DNA from: Haloarcula sp. CBA1129
Lineage (GTDB): Archaea; Halobacteriota; Halobacteria; Halobacteriales; Haloarculaceae
Length of the DNA stretch: 64,000 bases
Direction: 5' to 3'
Assembly: GCF_008729015.1 (NCBI RefSeq)
Contig: NZ_RKSM01000003.1
Location: forward strand, 464,642 to 528,641
Shown here: piece by piece, positions 1-8,848 of the stretch
How the letters are laid out: each line of letters opens with the position of its first letter
How positions within the stretch are numbered: the stretch's first letter is position 1
Position numbers and translations under genes: made by a program
The notes under the pieces: generated by a model
What the model was told of the DNA's origin: nothing
The model's input: only the letters and a program-made list of their open reading frames with translations
Database searches by the model: none

Positions 1-177
1 CTGATCGAATTGGATCAGGAAGTGCAAAACGTCAAGCTCACGTTCGAAAGCGAGGATCTGAATTTCGAGGTGATTGAAGATACAATCGAAAACCTCGGCG
101 GGTCGGTCCACTCTGTGGATCAGGTTGCCTGCGGTGACTCCGTTGTGACGGATCGACGTACGTTACAGGATGCTTGA
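1..177 (+). CDS. DUF211 family protein, C-terminal part
   Basis: An open frame enters from the left edge and stops with TGA at 175-177. The visible 58 residues contain VQNVKLTFESEDLNFEVIED followed by an LGGSVHSVDQV segment. This matches the DUF211 family, small archaeal proteins of about 90-100 residues with a ferredoxin-like fold and no settled function. The N-terminal third lies outside the window. The VIT/CCC1-like membrane protein gene begins 6 bases after the stop on the same strand, so the two are probably cotranscribed. The family call comes from recognising the pattern; any role in metal handling is only an inference from the neighbour. Confidence 0.8.
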   Translation: MIELDQEVQNVKLTFESEDLNFEVIEDTIENLGGSVHSVDQVACGDSVVTDRRTLQDA

Positions 178-183
178 TCCGCC

Positions 184-765
184 GTGGCGTCCATTCGACA
201 ACTCTTCAGGCGACTTCTCGGAAAGGAGGATGTCCTCGCAATCTCGCGTCGGTACTTCATCTCGAACGGCTTTGACGGGACGCTTACGAGCATTGGCATC
301 ATCGTCGGCGCTGTCCTTTCGGGGGTTCCAGATGGACACACTGTGATCAAAATCGGACTGGGAGCGGCAGTCGGCCTCGGGACATCTGCTGTCTGGAGTG
401 TCTGGGAGATCGAACGTGCCGAAACCCGGACCGAAATCAGACGTATCGAGCGAGCGATGCTCAAAGATCTCGACGATACCCGCGTTCAGCGGAACCAGAG
501 CGGTGCCCGCTTCGTACACGCGATAATGAGCGGTCTGGGTCCACTTATCGGGATTCTGATCCCACTGACCCCATTCGTTGTAGCGGGGACTGTCGTCACA
601 ATGGCAGAAGCGGCACTCATTGCGGTCGGCTTGGGTATCGGTGTGTTGGGTGTGTTCGGCGCCTACATGGGATCGATTTCGGGCCAGCGGTGGTACGTTG
701 CCGCAGCTCGGATGGGCCTTGCCGGCCTAGTCGTCGCAATTCTTAATCTCTTTCTTCCCGGGTGA
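184..765 (+). CDS. VIT1/CCC1-like membrane transporter
   Basis: A 193-residue membrane protein with a GTG start 6 bases after the DUF211 stop. It has two hydrophobic hairpins, at about residues 27-72 (FDGTLTSIGIIVGAVLSG) and 108-192, joined by a charged linker rich in Glu and Arg (about 73-100). The layout of paired helices around a charged cytoplasmic segment, and the early FDGTLTSIGI motif, resemble the VIT1/CCC1 family of iron and manganese transporters. It is shorter than classical members (about 230-250). I infer a divalent-cation role; the substrate cannot be read from sequence. Confidence 0.7.
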   Translation: MASIRQLFRRLLGKEDVLAISRRYFISNGFDGTLTSIGIIVGAVLSGVPDGHTVIKIGLGAAVGLGTSAVWSVWEIERAETRTEIRRIERAMLKDLDDTRVQRNQSGARFVHAIMSGLGPLIGILIPLTPFVVAGTVVTMAEAALIAVGLGIGVLGVFGAYMGSISGQRWYVAAARMGLAGLVVAILNLFLPG

Positions 766-839
766 GAGATCGCTACGCTGTCTTTTCACTGAGCACAGAT
801 CCCAACTGGCTTTTCACTGGTCGCCATACATGGTTGTAG

Positions 840-1229
840 ATGCGTGTTGGCTTGAGGCAGTTCAAACGGCCGTTGTGCTACGTGATGGCGCTCCTGTATG
901 TCGTCGCGGGGGGATTGCATTTTGTCGTGCCGGAACTATACGTCCAGATCGTGCCACCGGTCTTGCCGGCGCCACTTGCGCTGGTATATCTGTCCGGTGT
1001 CGCCGAAATCGCTGTCGGGCTCGGCCTGTTGGTGCCCCGGACGCGCTCGTACGCCGCATGGGCGACGATTGCATTGCTCGTCGCGATCTTTCCCGCGAAC
1101 GTCTATATGGCAGTCTCCATGGTCACCATCGAAGGGACAGGTGGCGGCGATCCCTCTGCACTGGCCCGCTGGGCCCGGTTGCCGCTGCAGGGCGTGTTGA
1201 TTCTCTGGGCGTACTGGTACACCGACTGA
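840..1229 (+). CDS. DoxX-like small membrane protein
   Basis: A 129-residue protein with four hydrophobic segments, including YVVAGGLHFVVPELY near the N-terminus and SGVAEIAVGLGLLVPRTR in the middle. This pattern (a GxxHF segment, then a Gxx-E-x-xxGxxLL helix, then an R-rich turn) is that of DoxX/MauE-type four-helix membrane proteins, associated with quinol- or thiol-linked electron transfer in other organisms. It has its own ATG start. No partner gene indicates a specific pathway. Confidence 0.75.
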   Translation: MRVGLRQFKRPLCYVMALLYVVAGGLHFVVPELYVQIVPPVLPAPLALVYLSGVAEIAVGLGLLVPRTRSYAAWATIALLVAIFPANVYMAVSMVTIEGTGGGDPSALARWARLPLQGVLILWAYWYTD

Positions 1230-1465
1230 GCGTGGAGAATGCCCCGAATGACCGGTATCCAGTACCGTGACGAAGCGTCGCTGAAAGAGCCACGGAAATT
1301 GCGTGGCGGTGCTCTGTGTCGCCCTCCGTCTCGGTCTGGGCTATGAGCCCACTGTGATCTTCACAGAGAATCGACCCTGCGGGGCAACTGCTCCGCGGCG
1401 TTGTCGGCGAAGCCCTGACAGCGAGGACACAGTGCACGAATATGTGTAGGATAATCCGCAAATCA

Positions 1466-1546
1466 TACTGTCGGCTGTAAGTCTATGAAGAATTTCGCCA
1501 CCCCGGGGTGGCGAATATCTTGCAATAGTTACAGCCAACAGTGTCA
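1466..1546. repeat. Miniature inverted-repeat unit upstream of the P-type ATPase
   Basis: ACTGTCGGCTGTAA (1467-1480) and TTACAGCCAACAGT (1529-1542) form an inverted pair matching at 13 of 14 bases, so the unit resembles a 76-base element with terminal inverted repeats. The same pair of ends occurs once more in this window at 51049-51116. The right end lies just before the ATG of the ATPase gene. No target duplication is visible. It could be a mini-transposon (MITE) or a duplicated regulatory site; sequence alone does not decide. Confidence 0.55.
1494..1515. promoter_or_regulatory. 22-base perfect palindrome, possible operator
   Basis: The half-site TTCGCCACCCC is followed directly by its exact reverse complement, with the centre between 1504 and 1505. 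It is followed by AATATCTTGCAATA, a TATA-like stretch about 27-35 bases before the ATG at 1549, so a protein bound here could control the ATPase promoter. It also lies inside the inverted-repeat unit and may instead be its internal hairpin. Confidence 0.45.
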
Positions 1547-1548
1547 GT

Positions 1549-4194
1549 ATGGCAACTAATATGAAGAAAGCAGTAGACCACTGCTCTATGTCCAAATCAG
1601 CCCACACACAATCGACTGCCGATGTCTTTGCAGCACTTGACAGCGATCCTGCTGGGGTTTCGGCATCGGAAGCCGAAAATCGACGTGCAAAACACGGCGA
1701 GAACGAGATCACGCAGGGGAGTAAACGGACCCCACTCAAGATATTTCTCGCTCAGTTCGACAGCGCGCTTATCTGGGTACTCATTGCGGCGGCGGCACTT
1801 TCCGTGTGGGCCGGGCACACTATCGACGCGGTACTGATTACCGTCATTGTGGTCGCTAACGGCCTCTTTGGCTTCGTACAGGACTATCGCGCAGAGGAAA
1901 CGCTTGAGTCTTTACGTGAATTGACCGCGCCAACAGCGACTGTCCGACGCAACGGAACTGCTGTTGAGGTTGATGCAACCGAACTCGTTCCGGGGGATGT
2001 TATCGAACTGGAGAGCGGCGATGTCGTCCCAGCTGATGGCCGACTGATCGAAGAGCAGTCTCTGGAAGTCGACGAGGCGGCACTTACTGGCGAAAGTGCA
2101 CCGGTATCGAAGGGAAGCGAACCGGTCGACGCTGACGCGCCGCTTGCAGAGCGGGAATCAATGGTATACAAGGGGACAAATATCACACGCGGCTCGGGCA
2201 TCGCCGTCCTCACGGCAACCGGAATGGACACTGAAGTCGGAGCTATCGCCCGCGAGCTCGCGGGAACTGAGGAGACTGACACACCGCTGCAGGAAGAACT
2301 CGATACGCTAGGCCGGACACTCGGCATCGGTGTGGTGGTCCTCGCTGTACTCGTGATTCCGTTCTTACTTTTCCGAGGCACCGAACTGGTTCAGGCAGCA
2401 CTCACCGCTATTTCGCTCGCTGTGGCCGCGGTTCCCGAAGGACTCCCAGCGGTTGTGACACTAACGCTGGCACTTGGTGTCCGGAAAATGGCCGACGAGA
2501 ACGCTCTCGTGAGGCGCTTGCCTGCTGTCGAAGCCTTAGGATCTGTCGATGTTATCTGTACAGACAAGACCGGGACGCTGACCGAGGGGCAAATGTCGGT
2601 CAGCCGGATTTGGGTCACCGATTCTGTTGTCGACCTTGACGAGACAGATGACGAATCCCCGTTGGATCGCGTTACCGCAGTCCTCCGTGCAGGGACATTG
2701 TGTAGCGATGCCACCCTTGAAGCAGGTGACCCGACAGAACGGGCCATCGTTATGGCGGCCGACGAGTCCGGAATCGACGTTGAACGCCTTCGCAACGAGC
2801 ACCCGAGAACGGGCGAGATCCCGTTCTCGTCGGAGCGGAAATGGATGGGGACCGTCCACGAGGATACGGTCTACATAAAAGGCGCACCTGAAGTCATCCT
2901 CTCGAAGTGTTCTCGTGTCCTCACCGACGACGGACCCGCGAATCTGACACCCGACAGGGCCGAGCAGATAAGAGAACAGGTCGGGACGTTCGCTGACGAC
3001 GCGCTCAGAGTTCTCGCAGTGGCGTACACAGAGGATACGACTGTAGTAGAACGTGACGACGTAACTGGTGACGCCGACGATGTCAATGACGACATGATCC
3101 TCGCGGGCCTAGTCGGTATGATCGATCCTGCCCGAGACGAAGTCGCCGACGCGATTGCGGCGACCAACCGTGCTGGTATTGATGTAAAGATGGTGACTGG
3201 TGACAACGTTCGGACAGCGGCCGCTATCGCTGGCGAACTCGGCATCGGTCAGACCGTCATGGAGGGTCGCGATGTTGAGCAACTCTCCAATGATGCACTT
3301 GGCGGCCGCGTTGAGGCAGTCGATGTGTTCGCACGTACGTCACCAGAACACAAGGTCCGGATCCTTCAGGCGCTGCAAGCGAACGGCCACACTGTCGCAA
3401 TGACAGGCGACGGAGTCAACGACGCACCGGCGTTAAAAAACGCCGATATTGGCGTCGCGATGGGCGTGCGCGGAACTGACGTTGCCAAACAGGCCAGCGA
3501 TGTTATCTTATTGGATGATAACTACGCGACAATCGAGCAAGCAATCGAGCGCGGGCGGGCGATCTTCGACAACGTCTGGAAGTTCGTCGGCTACCTGCTG
3601 AGCGCCAACGTGGCCGAAGTTGCCCTCGTCTTTATTGCCTCGCTCTTTGGCTACCTCGTCCTTCCAGCAGTCCAGTTGTTGTGGATTAATCTCCTGACTG
3701 ATGGTCTGCCAGCACTTGCGCTCGGGGCCGATCCCAAGAGTGGTGACGTGATGCAGCGCTCGCCCAGAGATCCGGATCTCGGTATCGTCGATCATGATAT
3801 GTTGGGGCTCATTGGGGGAACAGGACTGATCTCGACAGTGATTATGCTTGGACTACTAGTATTCACGCTTGACGGTGCACCGGTGGTCACTCCCTACGCG
3901 ATGACGATGGTATTCACTGGATTCGTGTGTCTCGAATTCGAGAAACTCTATATCATCCGCTGGCTCCGGGAGACTCCAACACTGTCAAATCAATGGCTGG
4001 CGCTCGCTGTGGGCGGGTCAATACTCATGCAACTTTCCGTCCTGTATACCCCCCTCAACGACTACTTTGGGACGATTCCACTCGGACCGACTGACTGGGG
4101 ACTGATTGGAGCGGTCCTCTTGGTTGCCTTGCCACTGTATCTCGCTGTCGCCAGCGGTGTGAAGCGGCTGTCACCTTCCGATAGCTTGCAGTAG
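1549..4194 (+). CDS. Cation-translocating P-type ATPase (P2 type)
   Basis: An 881-residue membrane pump that couples ATP hydrolysis to cation transport across the cytoplasmic membrane. Visible family landmarks in order: a cation-ATPase N-terminal domain, the actuator motif LTGES (about residue 180), the M4 motif AVPEGLPA (about 300), the phosphorylation site DKTGTLTEG (about 340), KGAPE in the nucleotide domain, MVTGDN and [17 protein letters not shown] in the hinge, and a C-terminal cation-ATPase domain with four helices. The PEGLP helix places it with Ca2+/Na+-type P2 ATPases rather than heavy-metal P1B pumps; there is no CPC motif or N-terminal metal domain. An alternative start is ATG at 1588 (MSKSAHTQ), closer to usual N-termini. 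The ion is not determined. Confidence 0.93.
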   Translation: MATNMKKAVDHCSMSKSAHTQSTADVFAALDSDPAGVSASEAENRRAKHGENEITQGSKRTPLKIFLAQFDSALIWVLIAAAALSVWAGHTIDAVLITVIVVANGLFGFVQDYRAEETLESLRELTAPTATVRRNGTAVEVDATELVPGDVIELESGDVVPADGRLIEEQSLEVDEAALTGESAPVSKGSEPVDADAPLAERESMVYKGTNITRGSGIAVLTATGMDTEVGAIARELAGTEETDTPLQEELDTLGRTLGIGVVVLAVLVIPFLLFRGTELVQAALTAISLAVAAVPEGLPAVVTLTLALGVRKMADENALVRRLPAVEALGSVDVICTDKTGTLTEGQMSVSRIWVTDSVVDLDETDDESPLDRVTAVLRAGTLCSDATLEAGDPTERAIVMAADESGIDVERLRNEHPRTGEIPFSSERKWMGTVHEDTVYIKGAPEVILSKCSRVLTDDGPANLTPDRAEQIREQVGTFADDALRVLAVAYTEDTTVVERDDVTGDADDVNDDMILAGLVGMIDPARDEVADAIAATNRAGIDVKMVTGDNVRTAAAIAGELGIGQTVMEGRDVEQLSNDALGGRVEAVDVFARTSPEHKVRILQALQANGHTVAMTGDGVNDAPALKNADIGVAMGVRGTDVAKQASDVILLDDNYATIEQAIERGRAIFDNVWKFVGYLLSANVAEVALVFIASLFGYLVLPAVQLLWINLLTDGLPALALGADPKSGDVMQRSPRDPDLGIVDHDMLGLIGGTGLISTVIMLGLLVFTLDGAPVVTPYAMTMVFTGFVCLEFEKLYIIRWLRETPTLSNQWLALAVGGSILMQLSVLYTPLNDYFGTIPLGPTDWGLIGAVLLVALPLYLAVASGVKRLSPSDSLQ

Positions 4195-4529
4195 CATATC
4201 ATACGATTATTCGAACGAGCCGTTCTATGACACGCTCTGCCGTTTCATACTACTCATTCAGTCCGCAATTTTCACTTCTTGTTGACCGGATTCTTCGAGC
4301 AATAGCGAGGCGACCCTCTTCGTTTACGAACTGCTTCAGCCACGCCGAACCGAGCACAGCTGACAATTGGTTTCAGAGTTTCGCTCGCTGGCACAATGCT
4401 CCAAACGAAACACGACAGTACCCTGCTCTGACCGGAACAGGACAAGACTTTGCGGAGCCAGACAGCACAGCGGCTGCACTCGTTCCAGAGCCGCTGCGCT
4501 GACCCTCCTTCTCAGTGTCTGCGGAGTGC
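4195..4529. other. Gene-free stretch
   Basis: I see no convincing gene, RNA or repeat. Open frames here have biased, unfamiliar compositions and no neighbours that would support them. Confidence 0.5.
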
Positions 4530-4817
4530 TTACTCGATTTCTAACTGACCACTTCCGCCGCCCTCCTCGCCATCATTCTCGTCCCATTCAAGTTCGAACT
4601 CGACACTTAATTCAGTCATATTGCCTGCCGGGCCTTCACGTTCGGCTTTGACTTCGAAGGTCGGTCGGGCAGGGGGGCTCAGAGTTACAGACTCGGAGCC
4701 TGCTTTCAGGTTGATAGCGCTTCCGCTGTCGAGATTGTCCGCGACCTTCCGGAGGTACGATGCGATCTCTTCTCGACTCTGGTCACTTTCGGACTTGAAC
4801 AGGACTTCTTCAGGCAT
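4530..4817 (-). CDS. Amphi-Trp domain protein
   Basis: A 95-residue acidic protein starting at the ATG whose first base is 4817 (MPEEVLFKSESDQSREEIAS). The start motif EEVLFKSE..QSREEIA.YLRKVAD, the LKAGSESVTLSPP strand, and the paired FEVKAERE / SVEFELEW strands are typical of the amphi-Trp domain family of small haloarchaeal and bacterial proteins. The tail is a low-complexity run of acidic and glycine residues. The function of the family is not established. The frame extends 19 codons upstream, but the family N-terminus begins at this Met. Confidence 0.8.
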   Translation of the reverse strand: MPEEVLFKSESDQSREEIASYLRKVADNLDSGSAINLKAGSESVTLSPPARPTFEVKAEREGPAGNMTELSVEFELEWDENDGEEGGGSGQLEIE

Positions 4818-5119
4818 ACGAGAGACGATACACAGGCTGTCCCAATAAATCCGCCTACCGTATGGCTGTGACACGCTCGCCGTCTAACTACTCAGGACCG
4901 TGATCTTGTGGTCGTCACGGCGAAGGCGTCTCGGCCGCCGAGAATCGACTCGTCGGTGTCTCGATGATCCGTTTTTGTCAGTGGCATCGAGAAACGGGAG
5001 CGCTGGGTGGGTAATCCGCGAGCGACTCGATCAGTGCATGTCTTCACCGTGGATCGGTCACCGCCGGGCAACTTGAGTTTGCGGCACCTATTTACTGTGT
5101 CTGGAGAATAGCCTGTTCC
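4818..5119. other. Intergenic region with a TATA-like box
   Basis: No gene is supported. A TATA-like TATTTA at 5089-5094 sits about 27 bases before the GTG at 5120, fitting a leaderless promoter for the next gene. Confidence 0.45.
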
Positions 5120-5422
5120 GTGCTCTCCAAAATCAAAGACGCTGTGTTTAGTGAACCCTCCGGAAGAGTCCATGCGTTGGTAATGTTTGCTAGCTCACTC
5201 GCTATGTTAAGTATCTATATTTATTACGACATTCTACGCGGTGTTTCCGACATCAGTTCGCTTGTTATGGCGGTTGGATTCGCTCTGTCTGGCCTTGCCG
5301 AGGTCCTCCCAACGGAGCGCCGACAGATAGCAGGCGTACTGCGCGCCACCGCGATTCTCTTGCTGACCGGTCTACTCACCCTCACGATATTTGTTCCCGA
5401 AGTTATTCTCGGGTCATCGTAG
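5120..5422 (+). CDS. Small hydrophobic membrane protein
   Basis: A 100-residue protein with three likely membrane helices, at about residues 17-37, 45-62 and 75-95, separated by a short TERRQIAG turn. It starts at GTG, with a TATA-like element about 27 bases upstream, which suggests a leaderless transcript. I do not recognise the family. No adjacent gene indicates a role. Confidence 0.6.
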   Translation: MLSKIKDAVFSEPSGRVHALVMFASSLAMLSIYIYYDILRGVSDISSLVMAVGFALSGLAEVLPTERRQIAGVLRATAILLLTGLLTLTIFVPEVILGSS

Positions 5423-6326
5423 CAGGTCGTGTTCAATTTGCAGAGACAGTGAACGGTTGTTCCGGTGTTCTCTGAGCGATGGATTGAGATTGGTTGACTG
5501 TCCGGTCTGCCGTCGTCACGACCTCCACCGGCCACTCGCCACTGACAGGCGTTCCGGACGGCTTTGAGGCGATTGAGGCTCCAACACCCGTGGCTAGCCA
5601 TCAAATCGGTTACAGCACTCTTTGTCGGGTAGCGCTGTAGAGTGGTTCGGGCAGGTCAGGCCAGAGAGGCAACGTATCGTCCCGGCCGTCGCTCTATTCA
5701 GTTCCTATCACGAACGGTGTGCCAGACTTAGAGGGTGAGTTCCGCAAGATTGTCTCATCTCTTTCAGACACTGCTCGCCGAGTTAGCTGCTCAGTGTGTG
5801 CGAACAGGGTGACTCCGTAGCAGAAGACGTTTGTCAAACTATCTGTGTGTCCTAGGTAATATCCCCAGATGCCGCTTCCTTCTCCGACTGGTGAGTGTTT
5901 CTCTCCTTGGTGGTGTTGTTTGGTGTAGCTCCGCAATCCCGTTCACCTCAGAACCGACAGGAGTTCGTCTACCCGGGAGTACGGTCCGCAATCGCGAGAC
6001 TACATCATATCGTATTGAGCTGCTGTCCAAAACGACAAAACGGACGAGGTGGTGTATTGGAACCGATTCGATGCCCGTGCAGCGATAACCGTCGACGGCT
6101 CTCCGGAACTCGATTCAATTGGACGACCGGTCTGCACAGACGAAGACACTCATTGTGCTGGCACTCGGTGCGGCCGATGGAACTCCGAGCGGTGTGAACG
6201 ACATCGTTGCAGTCGCCCAGACACGAGGGGTGTCTGAGCAGGAACGCGCCGAGACAGTGACAGTCGTCAGTAAGCGTGGTGGTCACGGGAAACTCACAGT
6301 CGCCGCCCATCCCCCCGAGGAGTGGC
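5423..6326. other. Gene-poor stretch of about 0.9 kb
   Basis: No intact gene is supported. A possible relic of a winged-helix protein lies at its right end (separate entry). The rest has only short, inconsistent frames on both strands. Confidence 0.5.
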
Positions 6327-6331
6327 TTACA
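6089..6331 (+). pseudogene. Possible relic of a winged-helix domain
   Basis: Directly after a stop codon the frame reads a plausible folded segment: QTKTLIVLALGAADGTPSGV, NDIVAVAQTRGVSEQERAET, then VVSKRGGHGKL and HPPEEW. The helix-turn-helix-wing rhythm resembles the C-terminal winged-helix domains of haloarchaeal replication or regulatory proteins. There is no good start, and the frame then runs antisense into the HxlR gene. I regard it as a decayed fragment with low confidence; chance coding potential is the alternative. Confidence 0.25.
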
Positions 6332-6719
6332 CCTCCGGCGTTTCTGTGGTGTCTTCGCCTCTCTCGCCCACCCACTCTGCATTCCACTCGTCGATTGCGT
6401 CGAACACTGGCTCGAGTGCCGCACCCTTCTCAGTCAGACTGTAGTGGGTCTCGATGGGTGGTCCGTCCTTGACACGTCGGTCGACAATCGCGTCCGCCTC
6501 GAGTGATTCGAGAACTCGCGATAGTGTGTACGAACTCGCCCCGGAGGCTCGTTTCAGCTCATTAAACCGGTGGTCGCCATCGAACAGGGTATACAGAATC
6601 CGAAGTCGCCACTTGGTGCCGAACTGATCCAGCGATTGAACGCCCGAACACGCTTCCGGTGTGAGTTCTCGAACCTCTCGTAGATTCTCGTCAATGTCGT
6701 CGTCGGGTTCTGGAACCAT
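6327..6719 (-). CDS. HxlR-family transcriptional regulator
   Basis: A 130-residue winged-helix regulator. The start chosen is the ATG at 6719 (MVPEPDDDIDENL). The domain runs from about residue 25: SLDQFGTKWRLRILYTLFDG, then FNELKRASGASSYTLSRVLESL and a wing with HYSLTEKGAALEPVFDAIDEW. This is the HxlR/MarR-like pattern (here without the usual N-terminal Cys triad; one Cys in PEACSGV). HxlR proteins commonly respond to aldehydes, quinones or redox stress. The next genes on the same strand are a glutathionyl-hydroquinone reductase and a VOC protein, which suggests a detoxification regulator; that link is inference. Confidence 0.85.
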   Translation of the reverse strand: MVPEPDDDIDENLREVRELTPEACSGVQSLDQFGTKWRLRILYTLFDGDHRFNELKRASGASSYTLSRVLESLEADAIVDRRVKDGPPIETHYSLTEKGAALEPVFDAIDEWNAEWVGERGEDTTETPEV

Positions 6720-7117
6720 ACTGGAAATAGGGTACACCAATATGTAAGAATTCGTCTTGCAGAGACGCGGCGTGTCATAGAATCAGCCACGGATCACGAG
6801 CGCCACCCGTTTACTGATCGGTCCCCATACGCGATACCCACGGTCAGTACACACATTCCTGCTAGAATGCCAGATGTCGTTACAACATATTGCGTGGAGT
6901 GTTCACCATCTGTGTAGCGAAGCTGATGCCAGTGAGTGGTATCATCAAGAGAGCGACCGCATATCGAGCTTTTCGGAATCAATGCATCAGTCTGCTGTCT
7001 GGAGCCCGCAATAGTAGACTGGCGTGTGTCGGCTGTTCGTAACTGTCTGAGTCTCGCTCTATGACACGCTCAAGACGGTACTGCGCTCAACGAAACTGCT
7101 CCTGAATGGGGTGCTCA
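6720..7117. other. Intergenic region upstream of the HxlR gene
   Basis: About 400 bases with no supported gene. It should contain the HxlR promoter (an AT-rich patch CCAATATGTAAGAA lies just upstream of 6719). Confidence 0.4.
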
Positions 7118-8059
7118 TCACTCTGTCCGACTGTGTGGGGCCGTGAAATCGATATTTGGGCCGACTGGGATGAACCCGGCCGGGTTGATGTCCGTGTGAC
7201 TCTGATAGTAGTGTTCCTTGATGTGGTCGAGATTAACCGTCTCTGCGACCCTGTCGTGTTGGTATATGTCGCGGGTGTATCCCCACAGGTTGGGATAGTC
7301 GACGAGTCGTCGGATGTTACACTTAAAGTGCGTGTAGTAGACGGGGTCGAACCGAACTAGGGCGGGGAACAGTCGGAGGTCGGCGATGGTGAGCGACTCC
7401 CCGACGAGAAACCGCTGGTCGCCGAGTACTTCCTCCCAGTGGTCGAGGGCGTCGAACATGGTCTCGACCGCTCCCTCGTAGGTGTCTTTGGTGTCTGCAA
7501 ACCCGGCGGTGTAAGCGCCTTGGAGGATTGGTTCGTACAGCTCCTCGACGACTGCATCGATGCGGTCACGCTTGTCCGCCGGATAGAGGTCGTACTCGTC
7601 GCTGTGGTCAGCGAACGCCGTCGCGAGCATCTCCATGAGTTCGATGGACTCGTTGTTGACGATTGTATCTTCCTCACGGTCCCAGAGAACTGGCGTAGTG
7701 ACGCCGCCAGTATACTCAGGGTCGGCTGCCGTGTACACCTCGTGGAGGAAGTCAGATCCGTGGATGGACTCCGGCGTACAGCCGGGTTTGTCAGGAGTGA
7801 ACTGCCAGCCTCCGGCCCCACGATAGGGGTCGACAATGTCTATCGAGATGACATCCTCGAGCCCGAGTAGTTTCCGGACGAGAACAACCCCGTGTGCCCA
7901 TGGACAGGCACGGGCGATGTACAGGTGATAACGTCCCGATGTTGGCGGGTAGTGAGTGGTCGGTGAGATGCGGTCTCGGAACTCATCTTCACTTCGATTC
8001 TGGTCGTCTTCGGTCAATTCGTCGGTCGTCTTCCAGTGGCCGTCGATGAGGCGTCCCAT
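7118..8059 (-). CDS. Glutathionyl-hydroquinone reductase (Xi-class GST)
   Basis: A 313-residue cytosolic enzyme of the ECM4/YqjG family, which reduces glutathionyl-hydroquinones using a second thiol molecule. The N-terminal thioredoxin-like domain has the catalytic motif ARACPWAHGV with Cys52. The family pattern continues with GGWQFTPDKPGCTPESIHG, TTPVLWDRE and NNESIELMEML. The all-helical C-terminal domain contains QRFLVGESLTIADLRLFPAL and FKCNIRRLVDYPNLWGY. Length is normal for the family. Haloarchaea use gamma-glutamylcysteine rather than glutathione, so the natural thiol is probably different. The VOC protein gene lies just upstream on the same strand. Confidence 0.92.
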   Translation of the reverse strand: MGRLIDGHWKTTDELTEDDQNRSEDEFRDRISPTTHYPPTSGRYHLYIARACPWAHGVVLVRKLLGLEDVISIDIVDPYRGAGGWQFTPDKPGCTPESIHGSDFLHEVYTAADPEYTGGVTTPVLWDREEDTIVNNESIELMEMLATAFADHSDEYDLYPADKRDRIDAVVEELYEPILQGAYTAGFADTKDTYEGAVETMFDALDHWEEVLGDQRFLVGESLTIADLRLFPALVRFDPVYYTHFKCNIRRLVDYPNLWGYTRDIYQHDRVAETVNLDHIKEHYYQSHTDINPAGFIPVGPNIDFTAPHSRTE

Positions 8060-8103
8060 GTGTGCTGAACTGTGTTCTGTTGCTGGTCGTGTGCGTGCGG
8101 CGA

Positions 8104-8505
8104 TTAGGCTGTCGCGACGGGTTCTTTGAGTTCGATGAGGTAGCCGAACGGATCTCGAACGTAAATCGCTGGGGCTTCACCGGTCGCCCCGTCGGGCGTC
8201 CCTTCTCGCTCGATAATGACTCCTGCGTCCTCGAGTTCCTGCTTGACGTCTTTGATGTCCTCGTTCAGGATGATTGCGAGATGGTCGAAGTTCTCCCGCT
8301 CGGGGTGGACGAACTCGTCGGTCGGTCTGACGTGGATAATCGTGTCTGGTGACAGCCGGAAGTGGAAAATCGGCGTCTCACCCCGTTCGTAGTCGTCGAA
8401 TCCTTCGAGCGGGAACCCGAGGAGGCCTTGATAGAATTCGATTGCGTGCTCGATCTCGTCCTCCGGAATTCGGAGGTGAACGTGGTCGATGCGTCGTGCG
8501 TTCAT
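8104..8505 (-). CDS. VOC (glyoxalase/dioxygenase) family protein
   Basis: A 133-residue protein starting at the ATG at 8505 (MNARRIDHVHLRIPED). It carries the two halves of a vicinal-oxygen-chelate fold: RIDHVHLRIPEDEIEHAIEF with YQGLLGF, then FDHLAIILNEDIKDVKQELE and IYVRDPFGYLIELKE. His8 or His10, His72 region and the Glu of LIELKE are the expected metal ligands. Family members include glyoxalases, extradiol dioxygenases and resistance proteins. The neighbouring hydroquinone reductase, 44 bases downstream, suggests aromatic or quinone metabolism; the substrate is not known. Confidence 0.85.
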   Translation of the reverse strand: MNARRIDHVHLRIPEDEIEHAIEFYQGLLGFPLEGFDDYERGETPIFHFRLSPDTIIHVRPTDEFVHPERENFDHLAIILNEDIKDVKQELEDAGVIIEREGTPDGATGEAPAIYVRDPFGYLIELKEPVATA

Positions 8506-8848
8506 CGTTCTGGATTGAGATAGAACTGTCCGTCGCATATAGTTCAGGCAATCCCGTTCTGATCAGGTCACACTCGGCTAACCACCCCACGAACGACGAG
8601 ACACCAACTGGACAGCTTGACCGAAACGTCGCGAACAGCTTCCGCCAGTAGCGGGCCTCGGAACCGCAGGCCAGCGGGGCTAGACGACTCGCCGGTGCCC
8701 CTCCGCACAGGTCAGCGACTCAGTGCGTGGCTCGCGAAGGCGATCTACACCATCGGGACGGTGAAACGCTCACCGCTTCCCGTCTCTGTGTCACAGTCCG
8801 CGTCAAGACAAGAAGCCGGGAGTGGTGGCAGCCGCTGGCACCGTCAAT
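8506..8848. other. Gene-free stretch between the VOC and lipoprotein genes
   Basis: Nothing convincing is visible on either strand. It separates two minus-strand units and should hold the VOC promoter near 8510-8540. Confidence 0.4.

Larger units (their letters stand above)
1230..1548. other. Intergenic region before the P-type ATPase
   Basis: No gene is supported here. The right half carries a 76-base unit with matching ends and an internal perfect palindrome, described as separate features. The left half (1230-1465) shows nothing recognisable. Confidence 0.6.

Noticed and set aside
163..519. Long minus-strand frames overlapping the DUF211 and VIT-like genes
   Set aside because: They are antisense shadows of GC-rich coding sequence, with no family resemblance and biased Ser/Arg/Pro composition.
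4227..4651. Two plus-strand frames of about 90 codons after the P-type ATPase
   Set aside because: The composition is unlike haloarchaeal proteins (basic, Ser/Thr/Arg-rich), and they overlap the well-supported amphi-Trp gene on the other strand.
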